Below are positions 33,999-42,700 of a stretch of 64,000 nucleotides of DNA, in pieces. The stretch is from Streptomyces fuscichromogenes (GTDB taxonomy: Bacteria > Actinomycetota > Actinomycetes > Streptomycetales > Streptomycetaceae). The notes beneath the pieces are model-generated. The model searched no databases. It worked only from the letters and a program-made list of their open reading frames with translations, and had not been told where the DNA came from. Position numbers and translations under genes: made by a program. Within the stretch, counting starts at the first letter, position 1; each line of letters opens with the position of its first letter. Where the stretch lies: assembly GCF_014645815.1 (NCBI RefSeq), contig NZ_BMML01000017.1, positions 1 to 64,000 of the forward strand. The letters are read 5' to 3'.

Positions 33999-34013
33999 TC
34001 GCGGTGCGGACGC

Positions 34014-35774
34014 TCAGAGCCGCTCGGGCGTCCTGATGCCCAGCAGGGACATGCCCTGGTGGAGGGTGCGGGCCGTCATGTCGCACAGGAGGAGGCGGTT
34101 CTCCGCCACGTCCTGCGGCGGCTGCGGCTTGATCACGGGGCACTTGTCGTAGAACGACGTGAACAGGGACGCCAGTTGGTACAGGTACGCGGCCAGCTTG
34201 TGCGGGGCGTACTCCGCCGCCGCCTCGAAGACCGTGCCGCCGAACGCGTCCAGGTGCAGGCCCAGCGCCCGCTCCGCCGCGTGCAGGTCCAGCTCCGGGT
34301 GGGCGGCCGGCCGGACCTCGCCCGCCTTGCGGAGGATCGACTGGATACGGGCGTACGCGTACTGGAGGTAGACGCTCGTGTCGCCGTTCAGCGAGACCAT
34401 CTGGTCCAGGTCGAACTTGTAGTCCCGGTTCGGCGACGTCGACAGGTCCGCGTACTTCACGGCGCCGATGCCGACCTGCTGGGCCCGCTCCTGGATCTCC
34501 GCCTCGGTCAGGTCCTGGGCCTTCTCCCGGACCACCTCGGCGGCCCGCTGCACGGCCTCGTCCAGCAGGTCCTCCAGCCGTACGGTCTCGCCCTCACGCG
34601 TCTTGAACGGCTTGCCGTCCGCGCCCAGCACCGTGCCGTAGCCCATGTTGTGCGCGGTGACGTCGTCGGTGAGCCAGCCGGCCCGCCGCGCCGTCTCGAA
34701 GACCATCTTGAAGTGCAGCGACTGGCGGACGTCCACGACGTAGATCAGGGACGTGGCGTGCAGGCCGGCCACCCGGTTGCGGATCGCGGTCAGGTCGGAG
34801 GCCGCGTAGCCGAAGCCGCCGTCCGCCTTCTGCACGATCAGCGGGACCGGCTGGTCGTCCTTGCCCCGGATGTCGTCGAAGAAGACCACGAGCGCGCCCT
34901 CGGAACGGACCGCGACACCCGACTCCTCCAGGAGGCGGGCGGTCTCCGGCATGCCGTCGTTGTACGCCGACTCGCCGACGATCTCGTCGTCCCGGATCTC
35001 CATGTCCAGCTTCTCGAAGACCGAGTAGAAGTAGACCTTCGACTCGTCCACGAACCGCTGCCACAGGTCCAGGGTCTCCTTGTCGCCGGACTGGAGGGCG
35101 ACCACCCGCTTCCGCGCCCGCTCCTTGAAGTCCTCGTCCGTGTCGAAGACCGCCCGGGACGCCTTGTAGACCCGGTTCAGGTTCGACATGGCCTGCTCGC
35201 CGTCCGTGTCGGTCTCCGCGGACAGCTCGGCCGGGTTCTCGATCAGGTACTGGATGAGCATGCCGAACTGGGTGCCCCAGTCGCCGATGTGGTGCCGGCC
35301 GATGGTCTGCTCGCCGGTGAAGTCGAGCATGCCGCGCAGGGCGTCGCCGATCACCGCGGAGCGCAGGTGGCCGACGTGCATCTCCTTGGCGACGTTCGGC
35401 TGGGCGTAGTCGATGACCGTGATGCCCGGGTCGGCCTTGGCCGCCACGCCGAGCCGGTCGCCGTCCGCGTACCGCGCGGCCAGGTTCTCGGTGATCGCCC
35501 GGTCGGAGAGGGTGATGTTGAGGAAGCCGGGGCCGGAGACCTCGACGTCCTGGATCAGGTCCGCGCCGGTGGTGATGTGCGAGACGACCTGCGTCGCCAG
35601 CTCCCGCGGGTTCGCCTTGGCCTTCTTGGCGGCGGCGAGGATGCCGTTCGCCTGGTAGTCGGCCCGGTCGCTGCGTCGCAGCAGCGGGTCGACGGAGGCC
35701 TGCGGCAAGGCTGCCGAGAGGGCGTCGGTGAGCTGCTGGTTGACGGAGTCGCTGAGGGGCGTGACCGGGGCCAT
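34014..35774 (-). CDS. argS: Arginyl-tRNA synthetase
   Basis: Class I synthetase charging tRNA-Arg, 586 residues, normal length. The N-terminal Add1 domain covers residues 1-120. The HIGH-type motif is [16 protein letters not shown], preceded by [12 protein letters not shown]. The KMSKS-equivalent loop is [15 protein letters not shown], lacking the canonical lysines as is usual for this enzyme. The C-terminal anticodon domain ends [13 protein letters not shown] 35774 begins [15 protein letters not shown]; in-frame codons upstream are low-complexity. It is divergent from lysS across 311 bp. Confidence 0.96.
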   Translation of the reverse strand: MAPVTPLSDSVNQQLTDALSAALPQASVDPLLRRSDRADYQANGILAAAKKAKANPRELATQVVSHITTGADLIQDVEVSGPGFLNITLSDRAITENLAARYADGDRLGVAAKADPGITVIDYAQPNVAKEMHVGHLRSAVIGDALRGMLDFTGEQTIGRHHIGDWGTQFGMLIQYLIENPAELSAETDTDGEQAMSNLNRVYKASRAVFDTDEDFKERARKRVVALQSGDKETLDLWQRFVDESKVYFYSVFEKLDMEIRDDEIVGESAYNDGMPETARLLEESGVAVRSEGALVVFFDDIRGKDDQPVPLIVQKADGGFGYAASDLTAIRNRVAGLHATSLIYVVDVRQSLHFKMVFETARRAGWLTDDVTAHNMGYGTVLGADGKPFKTREGETVRLEDLLDEAVQRAAEVVREKAQDLTEAEIQERAQQVGIGAVKYADLSTSPNRDYKFDLDQMVSLNGDTSVYLQYAYARIQSILRKAGEVRPAAHPELDLHAAERALGLHLDAFGGTVFEAAAEYAPHKLAAYLYQLASLFTSFYDKCPVIKPQPPQDVAENRLLLCDMTARTLHQGMSLLGIRTPERL

Positions 35775-35903
35775 GGGGTGGGAGCCGTTCTCCTCGGGGG
35801 GCTTGGTGTACGGGTCCAGTATTTCACGGGGGGTAAAGGGGTTTTCGCGGCGACGAGCTCGGGTGGTGGGCGGTGGGCGGTGGGCGGCCGGGCGCGGCGC
35901 CGT

Positions 35904-35985
35904 GGGGGCTGGTCGCGCCCACGCGGCGGAGCCGCACATCGATACGGCCCCGCGCCCCCGGACGGCGGCTTCGCCGCCCTTCAGG
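35904..35985. repeat. Interspersed repeat, long-form copy 4
   Basis: GGGGGCTGGTCGCGC, then an inserted CCACGCGGCGGAGCCGCACA segment, then CCCCGCGCCCCC and a GGCGGC-TTC-GCCGCC hairpin. Same ends as the other copies but with extra internal sequence. It lies in the 311-bp argS-lysS gap, which also has three tandem GGTGGGC units at about 35867-35890. Promoters for both genes must lie here; none is clear. Confidence 0.6.
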
Positions 35986-36085
35986 GGCGTCTCGGTAACC
36001 CGTTTTCGTGGATTCGGGGTCGGCTGGGAGAATGGAGCGGTCAGCCGTGCGACCGTATCGGCTGTCCCGTGCCAGAAAGAAGGAC

Positions 36086-37828
36086 GTGCCGATCGTGGCT
36101 CAGAGCACCGAGACCACCGACTGGGTCTCCCGTTTCGCGGATGAGGTCATCGAGGAGTCGGAGCGTCGGGCCCCGGGCAAACCGGTCGTCGTCGCGTCCG
36201 GGCTGTCCCCGTCCGGGCCCATCCACCTCGGCAACCTCCGCGAGGTCATGACCCCGCACCTGGTCGCGGACGAGGTCCGGCGGCGCGGGCTCCAGGTCCG
36301 GCACCTGATCTCCTGGGACGACTACGACCGGTACCGCAAGGTCCCGGCGGGCGTCGCCGGCGTCGACGGCAGCTGGGCCGAGCACATCGGCAAGCCCCTC
36401 ACCTCGGTGCCCGCCCCGGAGGGCTCCGCGTACCCGAACTGGGCCGAGCACTTCAAGGCCGCGATGGTCGAGTCGCTGGCCGAGCTGGGCGTGGAGTTCG
36501 ACGGGATCAGCCAGACCGCGCAGTACACCTCCGGCGTGTACCGCGAGCAGGTCCTGCACGCCATGAGGCACCGCGGGGACATCGACGCGATCCTCGACCA
36601 GTACCGGACCAAGAAGGCCCCGGCCAAGAAGCAGCAGCAGAAGGCCGTCGACGAGGCCGAGCTGGAGGCCGAGGAGGGCTCGGGCGCGGCGAGCGAGGAC
36701 GACGGCTCGTCCGGCTCCGCCGGGTACTTCCCGTACAAGCCGTACTGCGGCGGCTGCGGCAAGGACCTGACCACCGTCACGGCGTACGACGACGACACCA
36801 CCGAGCTGACGTACACCTGCGACGAGTGCGGCCACTCCGAGACCGTCCGGCTGAGCGAGTTCAACCGCGGCAAGCTGGTCTGGAAGGTCGACTGGCCGAT
36901 GCGGTGGGCCTACGAGGGTGTCGTCTTCGAGCCGAGCGGCGTCGACCACTCGTCGCCCGGGTCCAGCTTCCAGGTGGGCGGGCAGATCGTCGGGATCTTC
37001 GGCGGGAAGCAGCCCATCGGGCCCATGTACGCCTTCGTGGGCATCAGCGGGATGGCGAAGATGTCGTCCTCGCGGGGCGGGGTACCCACCCCCGCGGACG
37101 CCCTGAAGATCATGGAGCCGCAGATCCTGCGCTGGCTGTACGCCCGGCGTCGCCCCAACCAGTCCTTCAAGATCGCCTTCGACCAGGAGATCCAGCGGCT
37201 CTACGACGAGTGGGACAAGCTGGACGCGAAGGTGGCGGAGGGATCCGCGCTCCCCGGTGACCTCGCCGCGCACGCGCGCGCCGTCGGCACCGCCGGCGGT
37301 CAGCTGCCGCGTACGCCCAAGCCGCTGCCGTACCGCACGCTCGCCTCCGTCGCCGACATCACCGCTGGACACGAGGACCAGGCACTGCGCATCCTCAGCG
37401 AGCTGGACCCGGCGAACCCGCTGGGCTCGGTGGACGAGGCACGGCCGCGGTACGACAAGGCCGAGGCCTGGATCAACACCCAGGTGCCGGCCGACCAGCG
37501 GACCGTCGTGCGCGCCGAGCCGGACGCCGAGCTGCTGAAGTCCCTCGACGAGGCGTCCCAGCAGTCCGTACGGCTGCTGCTCGACGGGCTCGCCGAGCAC
37601 TGGTCGCTGGACGGGCTCACCCACCTCGTCTACGGCGTGCCCAAGGTCCAGGCCGGGTTCTCCGCCGACGCGACGCCCAAGGAACTGCCGGCCGAGATCA
37701 AGACGGCCCAGCGGACGTTCTTCGCGCTCCTCTACCACCTGCTGGTGGGCCGGGACACCGGGCCCCGGCTGCCCACCCTGCTGCTCGCCGTGGGGCAGGA
37801 GCGGGTGCGGGTCCTGCTCGGCGAGTAG
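36086..37828 (+). CDS. lysS: Lysyl-tRNA synthetase, class I
   Basis: A 580-residue class I LysRS, the archaeal/spirochaete-type enzyme found in Streptomyces alongside class II enzymes. The HIGH motif is [18 protein letters not shown]; the KMSKS loop is [13 protein letters not shown] zinc ribbon [10 protein letters not shown] ... CDECGHSE interrupts the catalytic domain, preceded by an acidic low-complexity loop ([20 protein letters not shown]). The start is uncertain between GTG 36086 ([13 protein letters not shown]) and GTG 36095 ([10 protein letters not shown]). AGAAGGA is closer to the first. A terminator follows at 37852. Confidence 0.94.
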   Translation: MPIVAQSTETTDWVSRFADEVIEESERRAPGKPVVVASGLSPSGPIHLGNLREVMTPHLVADEVRRRGLQVRHLISWDDYDRYRKVPAGVAGVDGSWAEHIGKPLTSVPAPEGSAYPNWAEHFKAAMVESLAELGVEFDGISQTAQYTSGVYREQVLHAMRHRGDIDAILDQYRTKKAPAKKQQQKAVDEAELEAEEGSGAASEDDGSSGSAGYFPYKPYCGGCGKDLTTVTAYDDDTTELTYTCDECGHSETVRLSEFNRGKLVWKVDWPMRWAYEGVVFEPSGVDHSSPGSSFQVGGQIVGIFGGKQPIGPMYAFVGISGMAKMSSSRGGVPTPADALKIMEPQILRWLYARRRPNQSFKIAFDQEIQRLYDEWDKLDAKVAEGSALPGDLAAHARAVGTAGGQLPRTPKPLPYRTLASVADITAGHEDQALRILSELDPANPLGSVDEARPRYDKAEAWINTQVPADQRTVVRAEPDAELLKSLDEASQQSVRLLLDGLAEHWSLDGLTHLVYGVPKVQAGFSADATPKELPAEIKTAQRTFFALLYHLLVGRDTGPRLPTLLLAVGQERVRVLLGE

Positions 37829-37851
37829 ACGGACGAGCAGACGGACGTACA

Positions 37852-37884
37852 GAAGGGGCCCTCCGGCTTTCGGAGGGCTCCTTC
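37852..37884. terminator. Hairpin between convergent lysS and DUF2637 gene
   Basis: 14-bp stem GAAGGGGCCCTCCG / CGGAGGGCTCCTTC (one G-T pair) with a 5-nt loop, 23 bp after the lysS stop. Confidence 0.8.
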
Positions 37885-37927
37885 GCCGTGCCTGCCGCCC
37901 GTGCTCCGGGCCCGTTCAGGGGGTCCG

Positions 37928-39265
37928 TCAGGCGATGTGCTCCTCCGCCAGCTCCGCGTTGAGCCGGTTCGAGAAGCGGGTCACCATGCGCTTGGACTCG
38001 GCCTCGTCGAGCGCGACCCCGTAGGTCGCCTCGACATCGGCGATGAACCCGCGCGGAGTGGGTGCTCCGTTGCCGCTCTTTATCGACTCGCGGAAGACCA
38101 GGTAGTAGTCCTCCTCCGACGGCGCCGGGGGCTCCGGGGGGCCGCCGCCCTCGCCCAGCTCACGGGTGCGGCCCGGACCGGAGGGGATGGGGAAACTGCC
38201 GGTGGTCTCCGACGGGGACTCGTCGGGGAGGGGCTGCTGTTCCTGCGGGAACCGGTCCGGCGGGAACTGCTCCTGCGCGAACGGGTCCTCGGGAAGCTGC
38301 CCCTGCGGGAACTGCTGCTGGTACTGCTCGTACTGCTGCTGCTCCTGCTGGTACCGCTGCTGCGCCAGCCAGGCCGCGTACCGGGGGTCGTACGTCGGGT
38401 CGTAGCCGCCCTGGTACTCGGTCTGCTGGGGGTCCCTGGCGTGCAGCCAGGGGTTCAGCTCCGGGTCGGGGGCGGGCGCCGGCTGCTGCGCGATCTCCGG
38501 CTGCGCCGTCCGGGGGCCGGGGGCCAGCTCGGGGCGCTGCTCGCCGGCCGGTGCCGCCGGCAGCAGGACCGGGATCTCGATCCCCGCCGCCGCCAGGCCC
38601 TCCGGGGCCGTCTCCGCCAGCGGGACGCCGTACCGGGCCAGCCGCAGCGGCATCAGCGACTCCACGGGAGCCTTCCTGCGCCAGGCCCGCCCGAAGCGGG
38701 ACCGCAGCCGCGCCTGGTAGACGAGACGTTCCTGCTCCAGCTTGATGACCTGGTCGTAGGAGCGGAGCTCCCAGAGCTTCATCCGGCGCCAGAGGAGGAA
38801 GGTCGGGACCGGCGACAGCAGCCAGCGGGTGAGCCGGACCCCCTCCATGTGCTTGTCCGCCGTGATGTCGGCGATCCGCCCGATCGCGTGCCGGGCCGCC
38901 TCCACCGACACCACGAACAGGATCGGGATCACCGCGTGCATGCCCACGCCCAGCGGGTCCGGCCAGGCCGCCGCGCCGTTGAAGGCGATCGTCGCGACGG
39001 TCAGCAGCCAGGCCGTCTGCCGCAGCAGCGGGAAGGGGATGCGGATCCAGGTCAGCAACAGGTCCAGGGCGAGCAGGACGCAGATGCCCGCGTCGATGCC
39101 GATCGGGAACACGTAGGAGAAGTTCCCGAAGCCCTTCTTGATGGCCAGCTCACGGACGGCCGCGTACGAGCCGGCGAAGCCGATGCCGGCGATGATCATC
39201 GCGCCGGTCACGACCACACCGATGAGAACGCGGTGCATCCGAGTCAGCTGTATTCGCTCGGCCAC
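37928..39265 (-). CDS. DUF2637 membrane protein
   Basis: A 445-residue protein. The N-terminal ~125 residues hold four hydrophobic helices (VLIGVVVTGAMIIAGIGFAG; FPIGIDAGICVLLALDLLL; QTAWLLTVATIAFNGAAAW; HAVIPILFVVSVEAARHAI). A basic helix RRMKLWELRSYDQVIKLEQE follows, then a long Pro/Gln-rich region (QEQQQYEQYQQQ) and a conserved C-terminal segment (FIADVEATYGVALDEAESKR). The layout is DUF2637, seen on Streptomyces chromosomes and conjugative elements, function unknown. GTG 39265 follows GGAGGGGAG with a short gap. Confidence 0.75.
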   Translation of the reverse strand: MAERIQLTRMHRVLIGVVVTGAMIIAGIGFAGSYAAVRELAIKKGFGNFSYVFPIGIDAGICVLLALDLLLTWIRIPFPLLRQTAWLLTVATIAFNGAAAWPDPLGVGMHAVIPILFVVSVEAARHAIGRIADITADKHMEGVRLTRWLLSPVPTFLLWRRMKLWELRSYDQVIKLEQERLVYQARLRSRFGRAWRRKAPVESLMPLRLARYGVPLAETAPEGLAAAGIEIPVLLPAAPAGEQRPELAPGPRTAQPEIAQQPAPAPDPELNPWLHARDPQQTEYQGGYDPTYDPRYAAWLAQQRYQQEQQQYEQYQQQFPQGQLPEDPFAQEQFPPDRFPQEQQPLPDESPSETTGSFPIPSGPGRTRELGEGGGPPEPPAPSEEDYYLVFRESIKSGNGAPTPRGFIADVEATYGVALDEAESKRMVTRFSNRLNAELAEEHIA

Positions 39266-39337
39266 CCGTACTCCCCTCCCCTTGCGTGTTGTTGCGCGCA
39301 ACAGGGTGGCACATCAGTGCGGCGCACGTATGGCCGG

Positions 39338-40240
39338 TCAGCTCTTCTTGGACGACGACTTGGAAGCAGAGGCACTTGCCGAGGGCGACCCGGACGCCGA
39401 CTTCGAGGGTGTCGCCGCAGGTGAACTCGGCGTCGTAGCAGACCCGTTGGCCATCGTCACCGACGCCACGGCCTCCTTGGCCGCCTTCTCCGCCGCCGTC
39501 ACCAGAGCGTTCGCGTCCGGAGTCTTCTCGCCCGCCAGACCCGCACCGTTGTAGTCCAGGGTGACGACGACGTTCGAGACGCGGGCCACGACCGTCTGCT
39601 GCTTGAAGGCGCCCTCCTTCTTCTTCAGGTCGTAGCGCACCAGCGTCGCCTGGTCGCCGGCCCCGGCCACCGGCACCGACTTGGTGTTCTTCGCGCCGGT
39701 CACGGCCTGGGCGCCCTGCACCTGGCTCGTGTAGTACGCCGTCGCCTGCTGCTCACCGGAACCACGGCTGGTGTCCGAGTCGAAGCGGAGGAAGGAGATG
39801 TTGAGCCAGCGGAACTGGGAGCCCTTCACGCCGTTGTTGTCCAGGCTGCTCCAGGAGCAGCTGCCCCGCGTCGCCACGTCGTCCGACTTGCCCTCCTTGC
39901 CGGACTTCACGCCCTTCGGTACGAGTGCGGTGAGCGTCTGCTTCGACAGCACCGCGCACGGCTCCGGCAGTTTCTGGTACTTGGCCGCCTGGACGGTGGG
40001 CGAGGCCTCCGTGGAGCCGCCCGGAGCGGTCCCGGCGTTCGACGAGCCGCCGCCCGTCTCCTGCGCGGCACTGCCCGAGTCCGAGGAGCAGGCCGCCGCG
40101 GACAACGCCACGGCGGGGACGGCGGCCGCGCAGACGAGAGCACGGCGCAGGCGCCCCGCCCGGCGCTGTGCACTCCGCTCGCTCCGGGCACGCTGGTCGT
40201 CTCGCTGGACTGCTACTCGCTGCATGGTTCCTTCACTCAT
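39338..40240 (-). CDS. DUF3558 lipoprotein
   Basis: A 300-residue predicted lipoprotein. The leader is long (residues 1-45, basic), with hydrophobic core ALVCAAAVPAVALSA and lipobox AAAC. The mature part has the DUF3558 pattern: YQKLPEPCAVLSKQTLTAL, SCSWSSLDNNG, and VVARVSNVVVTLDYNG. The C-terminus is a Ser/Ala/Lys-rich tail. DUF3558 proteins are actinobacterial surface lipoproteins of unknown function. ATG 40240 is used; ATG 40225 is closer to GAAGGAACC. The next gene upstream encodes a paralogue. Confidence 0.78.
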   Translation of the reverse strand: MSEGTMQRVAVQRDDQRARSERSAQRRAGRLRRALVCAAAVPAVALSAAACSSDSGSAAQETGGGSSNAGTAPGGSTEASPTVQAAKYQKLPEPCAVLSKQTLTALVPKGVKSGKEGKSDDVATRGSCSWSSLDNNGVKGSQFRWLNISFLRFDSDTSRGSGEQQATAYYTSQVQGAQAVTGAKNTKSVPVAGAGDQATLVRYDLKKKEGAFKQQTVVARVSNVVVTLDYNGAGLAGEKTPDANALVTAAEKAAKEAVASVTMANGSATTPSSPAATPSKSASGSPSASASASKSSSKKS

Positions 40241-40357
40241 ACGTTCGGGGTTCCTGCGGTCTGATCGGGTCCGAGGGGCCACGGTACGCGGTGAGGGAGC
40301 TGTGCGGTTTTGGTTCGCGCGCTTTGCGCGTGGGGTGCGCGGGGTGTGCCGGGAGCC

Positions 40358-41212
40358 TCAGCCGTTGAGGGCCTCGGCCAGCTGAGCGGCCAGATTCTGC
40401 GCCCTGTCCTGCATTTCCTTGCTGTCCGGGACGGTCCCGGTGGCCATCGGCTGCTCCTCGTACACGATGGTCACGACGACGTTGGACGTGCGGAACACCA
40501 CAGTCACCGTCCGCTGTTCGGCCGTCGAACCGGAGCCGCTGAGCTCGTCGTCGAGGTACGCCTCGTCGCCGAGATCGGAGAGCGTGCGGGGCTGGAGACC
40601 GGTCGGGGTGGTGGAGGAGGACGCGTCGGCGGACGTGGATGTGGACGCGGACGGGGTGGCGGAGGCGGACGCCGGGTCCGACGCGGGGGCCGACGCCGAG
40701 TCCGATGCCGACTCGGATGCGGAATCCGACGGCGATGCCGACTCGGCGGAGCTCGGAGGCGCGGACTCGGGGATGTCGGCCGCCGTCTCCAGCTGCGTGT
40801 AGATCGTCTGCGCCTCGCTGTCGTCGCTGACCGCGTTGTCGTACGACACCACGCGCTCGAAGTCGACGGACAGCCGGTCCGTGGCGTCGGTGGACTCGAT
40901 CTTCCAGTGGCAGCCGACCTTGCGATCGGTGTCATAGGTGAGCGTCGCGTCGCCCGCGTACGCCTTCGCGCGCTGATCCTCGTCGGCGATCTGGGCGATG
41001 CCGGGGAGCAGGGAGTCGAGGGTGTCGTGGCTGACCGCGCCGCAGGCCTCGGGGAGGGTGCGGTACTTGCCGGGCTGGGCGGCGACGGTGGAGGTGCTGG
41101 TGTCCGCGTTCTTGTCGCTGGTGTCCTCGCCACCGCTGGAACCGCTCGTGCAGCCGGCCAGCAGGGCCGCGAGAAGGGCGGCGATGCCGGTTACGTACGC
41201 CTTCCGCTGCAC
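40358..41212 (-). CDS. DUF3558 lipoprotein, paralogue
   Basis: A 284-residue lipoprotein related to its downstream neighbour. The signal is VTGIAALLAALLAGC with lipobox LAGC. The mature part has YRTLPEACGAVSHDTLDSLL, GCHWKIESTD, RVVSYDNAVSDD and VVFRTSNVVVTIVYEEQPMA. A long Ser/Ala/Asp-rich insert (SASESASDSASAPASDPASA) splits the domain. Shared motifs with the 39338 gene indicate tandem duplication. GTG 41212 is preceded by AAGGAG with a 7-bp gap. It is divergent from rtcB. Confidence 0.78.
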   Translation of the reverse strand: MQRKAYVTGIAALLAALLAGCTSGSSGGEDTSDKNADTSTSTVAAQPGKYRTLPEACGAVSHDTLDSLLPGIAQIADEDQRAKAYAGDATLTYDTDRKVGCHWKIESTDATDRLSVDFERVVSYDNAVSDDSEAQTIYTQLETAADIPESAPPSSAESASPSDSASESASDSASAPASDPASASATPSASTSTSADASSSTTPTGLQPRTLSDLGDEAYLDDELSGSGSTAEQRTVTVVFRTSNVVVTIVYEEQPMATGTVPDSKEMQDRAQNLAAQLAEALNG

Positions 41213-41438
41213 GGTCAGGCTCCTTCCGTTCACTGGTCCGCTCGGTCCTGCTCCAGTGTCCCCGCTGGTTAATCGCTTGCCGCAGCGGGGCGCCCCCTGG
41301 AGACAATGTGTATCGCACGCACTGCTGTGAACGCCGGTCCGCTGTCTGGTTTCTGGTCCCCTGGCGCCGCATTTGCGTTTTGCTTGATTAAAGATTTTTG
41401 TCCTTTTTGTGTGCTGCCCACGGGGGAATGAGGAAGAC

Positions 41439-42632
41439 ATGTCGTACGTGGAGATACCGGGCGCGAAGGTGCCGATCCGGATGTGGACCGACCCGGCGAC
41501 CGTCGAGGACGTGGCGCTCCAGCAGCTGCGCAATGTCGCGACCCTGCCGTGGATCAAGGGCCTGGCGGTGATGCCGGACGTCCACTACGGGAAGGGGGCG
41601 ACGGTCGGGTCCGTCATCGCCATGCGGGGTGCGGTGTGCCCGGCGGCGGTCGGGGTCGACATCGGCTGCGGCATGTCCGCGGTGAAGACGTCCCTGACGG
41701 CGAACGACCTGCCGGGCGACCTGTCCCGACTGCGCTCGAAGATCGAGCAGGCGATTCCGGTGGGGCGGGGGATGCATACGGACCCGGTGGAGCCGGGGGA
41801 CTTCCACGGCCTGGCCACGACCGGCTGGGAGGGGTTCTGGGGGCGGTTCGACGGGGTGGCGGAGGCGGTCAAGTTCCGTCAGGAGCGGGCGCATCAGCAG
41901 ATGGGGACGCTCGGGTCCGGCAACCACTTCATTGAGATTTGTGTAGATATGTCCGATTCGGTGTGGCTCATGCTGCACTCCGGATCCCGGAACATCGGCA
42001 AGGAGCTGGCCGAGCACCACATCGGCGTGGCCCAGAAGCTCCCGCACAACCAGGGGTTGGTCGACCGCGACCTCGCCGTCTTCGTGGCGGACACCCCGCA
42101 GATGGCGGCGTACGAGCACGACCTCTACTGGGCCCAGGAGTACGCGAAGTACAACCGGTCGCTCATGATGGCCCTCCTCAAGGACGTGATCCGCAAGGAG
42201 TTCAAGAAAGCCAGGGTCACCTTCGAATCCGAGGTGAGCTGCCACCACAACTACGTGAGCCGCGAGCGCTACGAAGATGTGGACCTGCTCGTGACCCGCA
42301 AGGGTGCGATCAGTGCCCGAACCGGGGAATACGGCATCATCCCCGGCTCCATGGGCACCGGTTCGTACATCGTGAAGGGTCTCGGAAACGAGAAAGCCTT
42401 CAACTCGGCATCTCACGGAGCGGGCCGGCGCATGAGCCGTAACGCGGCCAAGCGTCGTTTCTCGACGAAGGACCTGGAAGATCAGACGCGGGGCGTGGAG
42501 TGCCGTAAGGACTCCGGCGTCGTGGACGAGATCCCGGGCGCCTACAAGTCGATCGACCAGGTCATCGACCAGCAGCGGGATCTGGTGGAAGTCGTGGCGA
42601 AGCTGAAGCAGGTCGTCTGCGTGAAGGGCTGA
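41439..42632 (+). CDS. rtcB: RtcB-family RNA ligase
   Basis: A 397-residue GTP- and Mn-dependent RNA ligase joining 2',3'-cyclic phosphate or 3'-phosphate ends to 5'-OH ends. Metal-site motifs are VGVDIGCGMSAVK (Asp, Cys), GSGNHFIE, HSGSRNIGK and EVSCHHNYV; the guanylylated histidine is His326 in NSASHGAGRRMSR. All expected active-site residues seem present. The 226-bp upstream gap ends in an A/T-rich stretch (TTTTGCTTGATTAAAGATTT) unusual for this genome. No rtcA, rtcR or archease gene is nearby. A strong terminator follows. Confidence 0.93.
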   Translation: MSYVEIPGAKVPIRMWTDPATVEDVALQQLRNVATLPWIKGLAVMPDVHYGKGATVGSVIAMRGAVCPAAVGVDIGCGMSAVKTSLTANDLPGDLSRLRSKIEQAIPVGRGMHTDPVEPGDFHGLATTGWEGFWGRFDGVAEAVKFRQERAHQQMGTLGSGNHFIEICVDMSDSVWLMLHSGSRNIGKELAEHHIGVAQKLPHNQGLVDRDLAVFVADTPQMAAYEHDLYWAQEYAKYNRSLMMALLKDVIRKEFKKARVTFESEVSCHHNYVSRERYEDVDLLVTRKGAISARTGEYGIIPGSMGTGSYIVKGLGNEKAFNSASHGAGRRMSRNAAKRRFSTKDLEDQTRGVECRKDSGVVDEIPGAYKSIDQVIDQQRDLVEVVAKLKQVVCVKG

Positions 42633-42644
42633 CCTCCGGCTGAA

Positions 42645-42676
42645 CGAGGGCTCGGCCGAACGGGGCCGAGCCCTCG
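42645..42676 (+). terminator. rtcB terminator
   Basis: Perfect 13-bp stem CGAGGGCTCGGCC / GGCCGAGCCCTCG with a 6-nt loop, 12 bp after rtcB and 25 bp before the convergent integrase stop. Confidence 0.85.
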
Positions 42677-42700
42677 AAGTCGGATGACCTGGGAGGCGGC

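Noticed and set aside
34014-36085. tRNA gene near argS/lysS
   Set aside because: I looked for cloverleaf-like sequence in the argS-lysS gap and found only the interspersed repeat.
36086-37828. Class I LysRS as a sign of recent transfer
   Set aside because: This enzyme type at this place beside argS is normal for Streptomyces and its codon use matches its neighbours.
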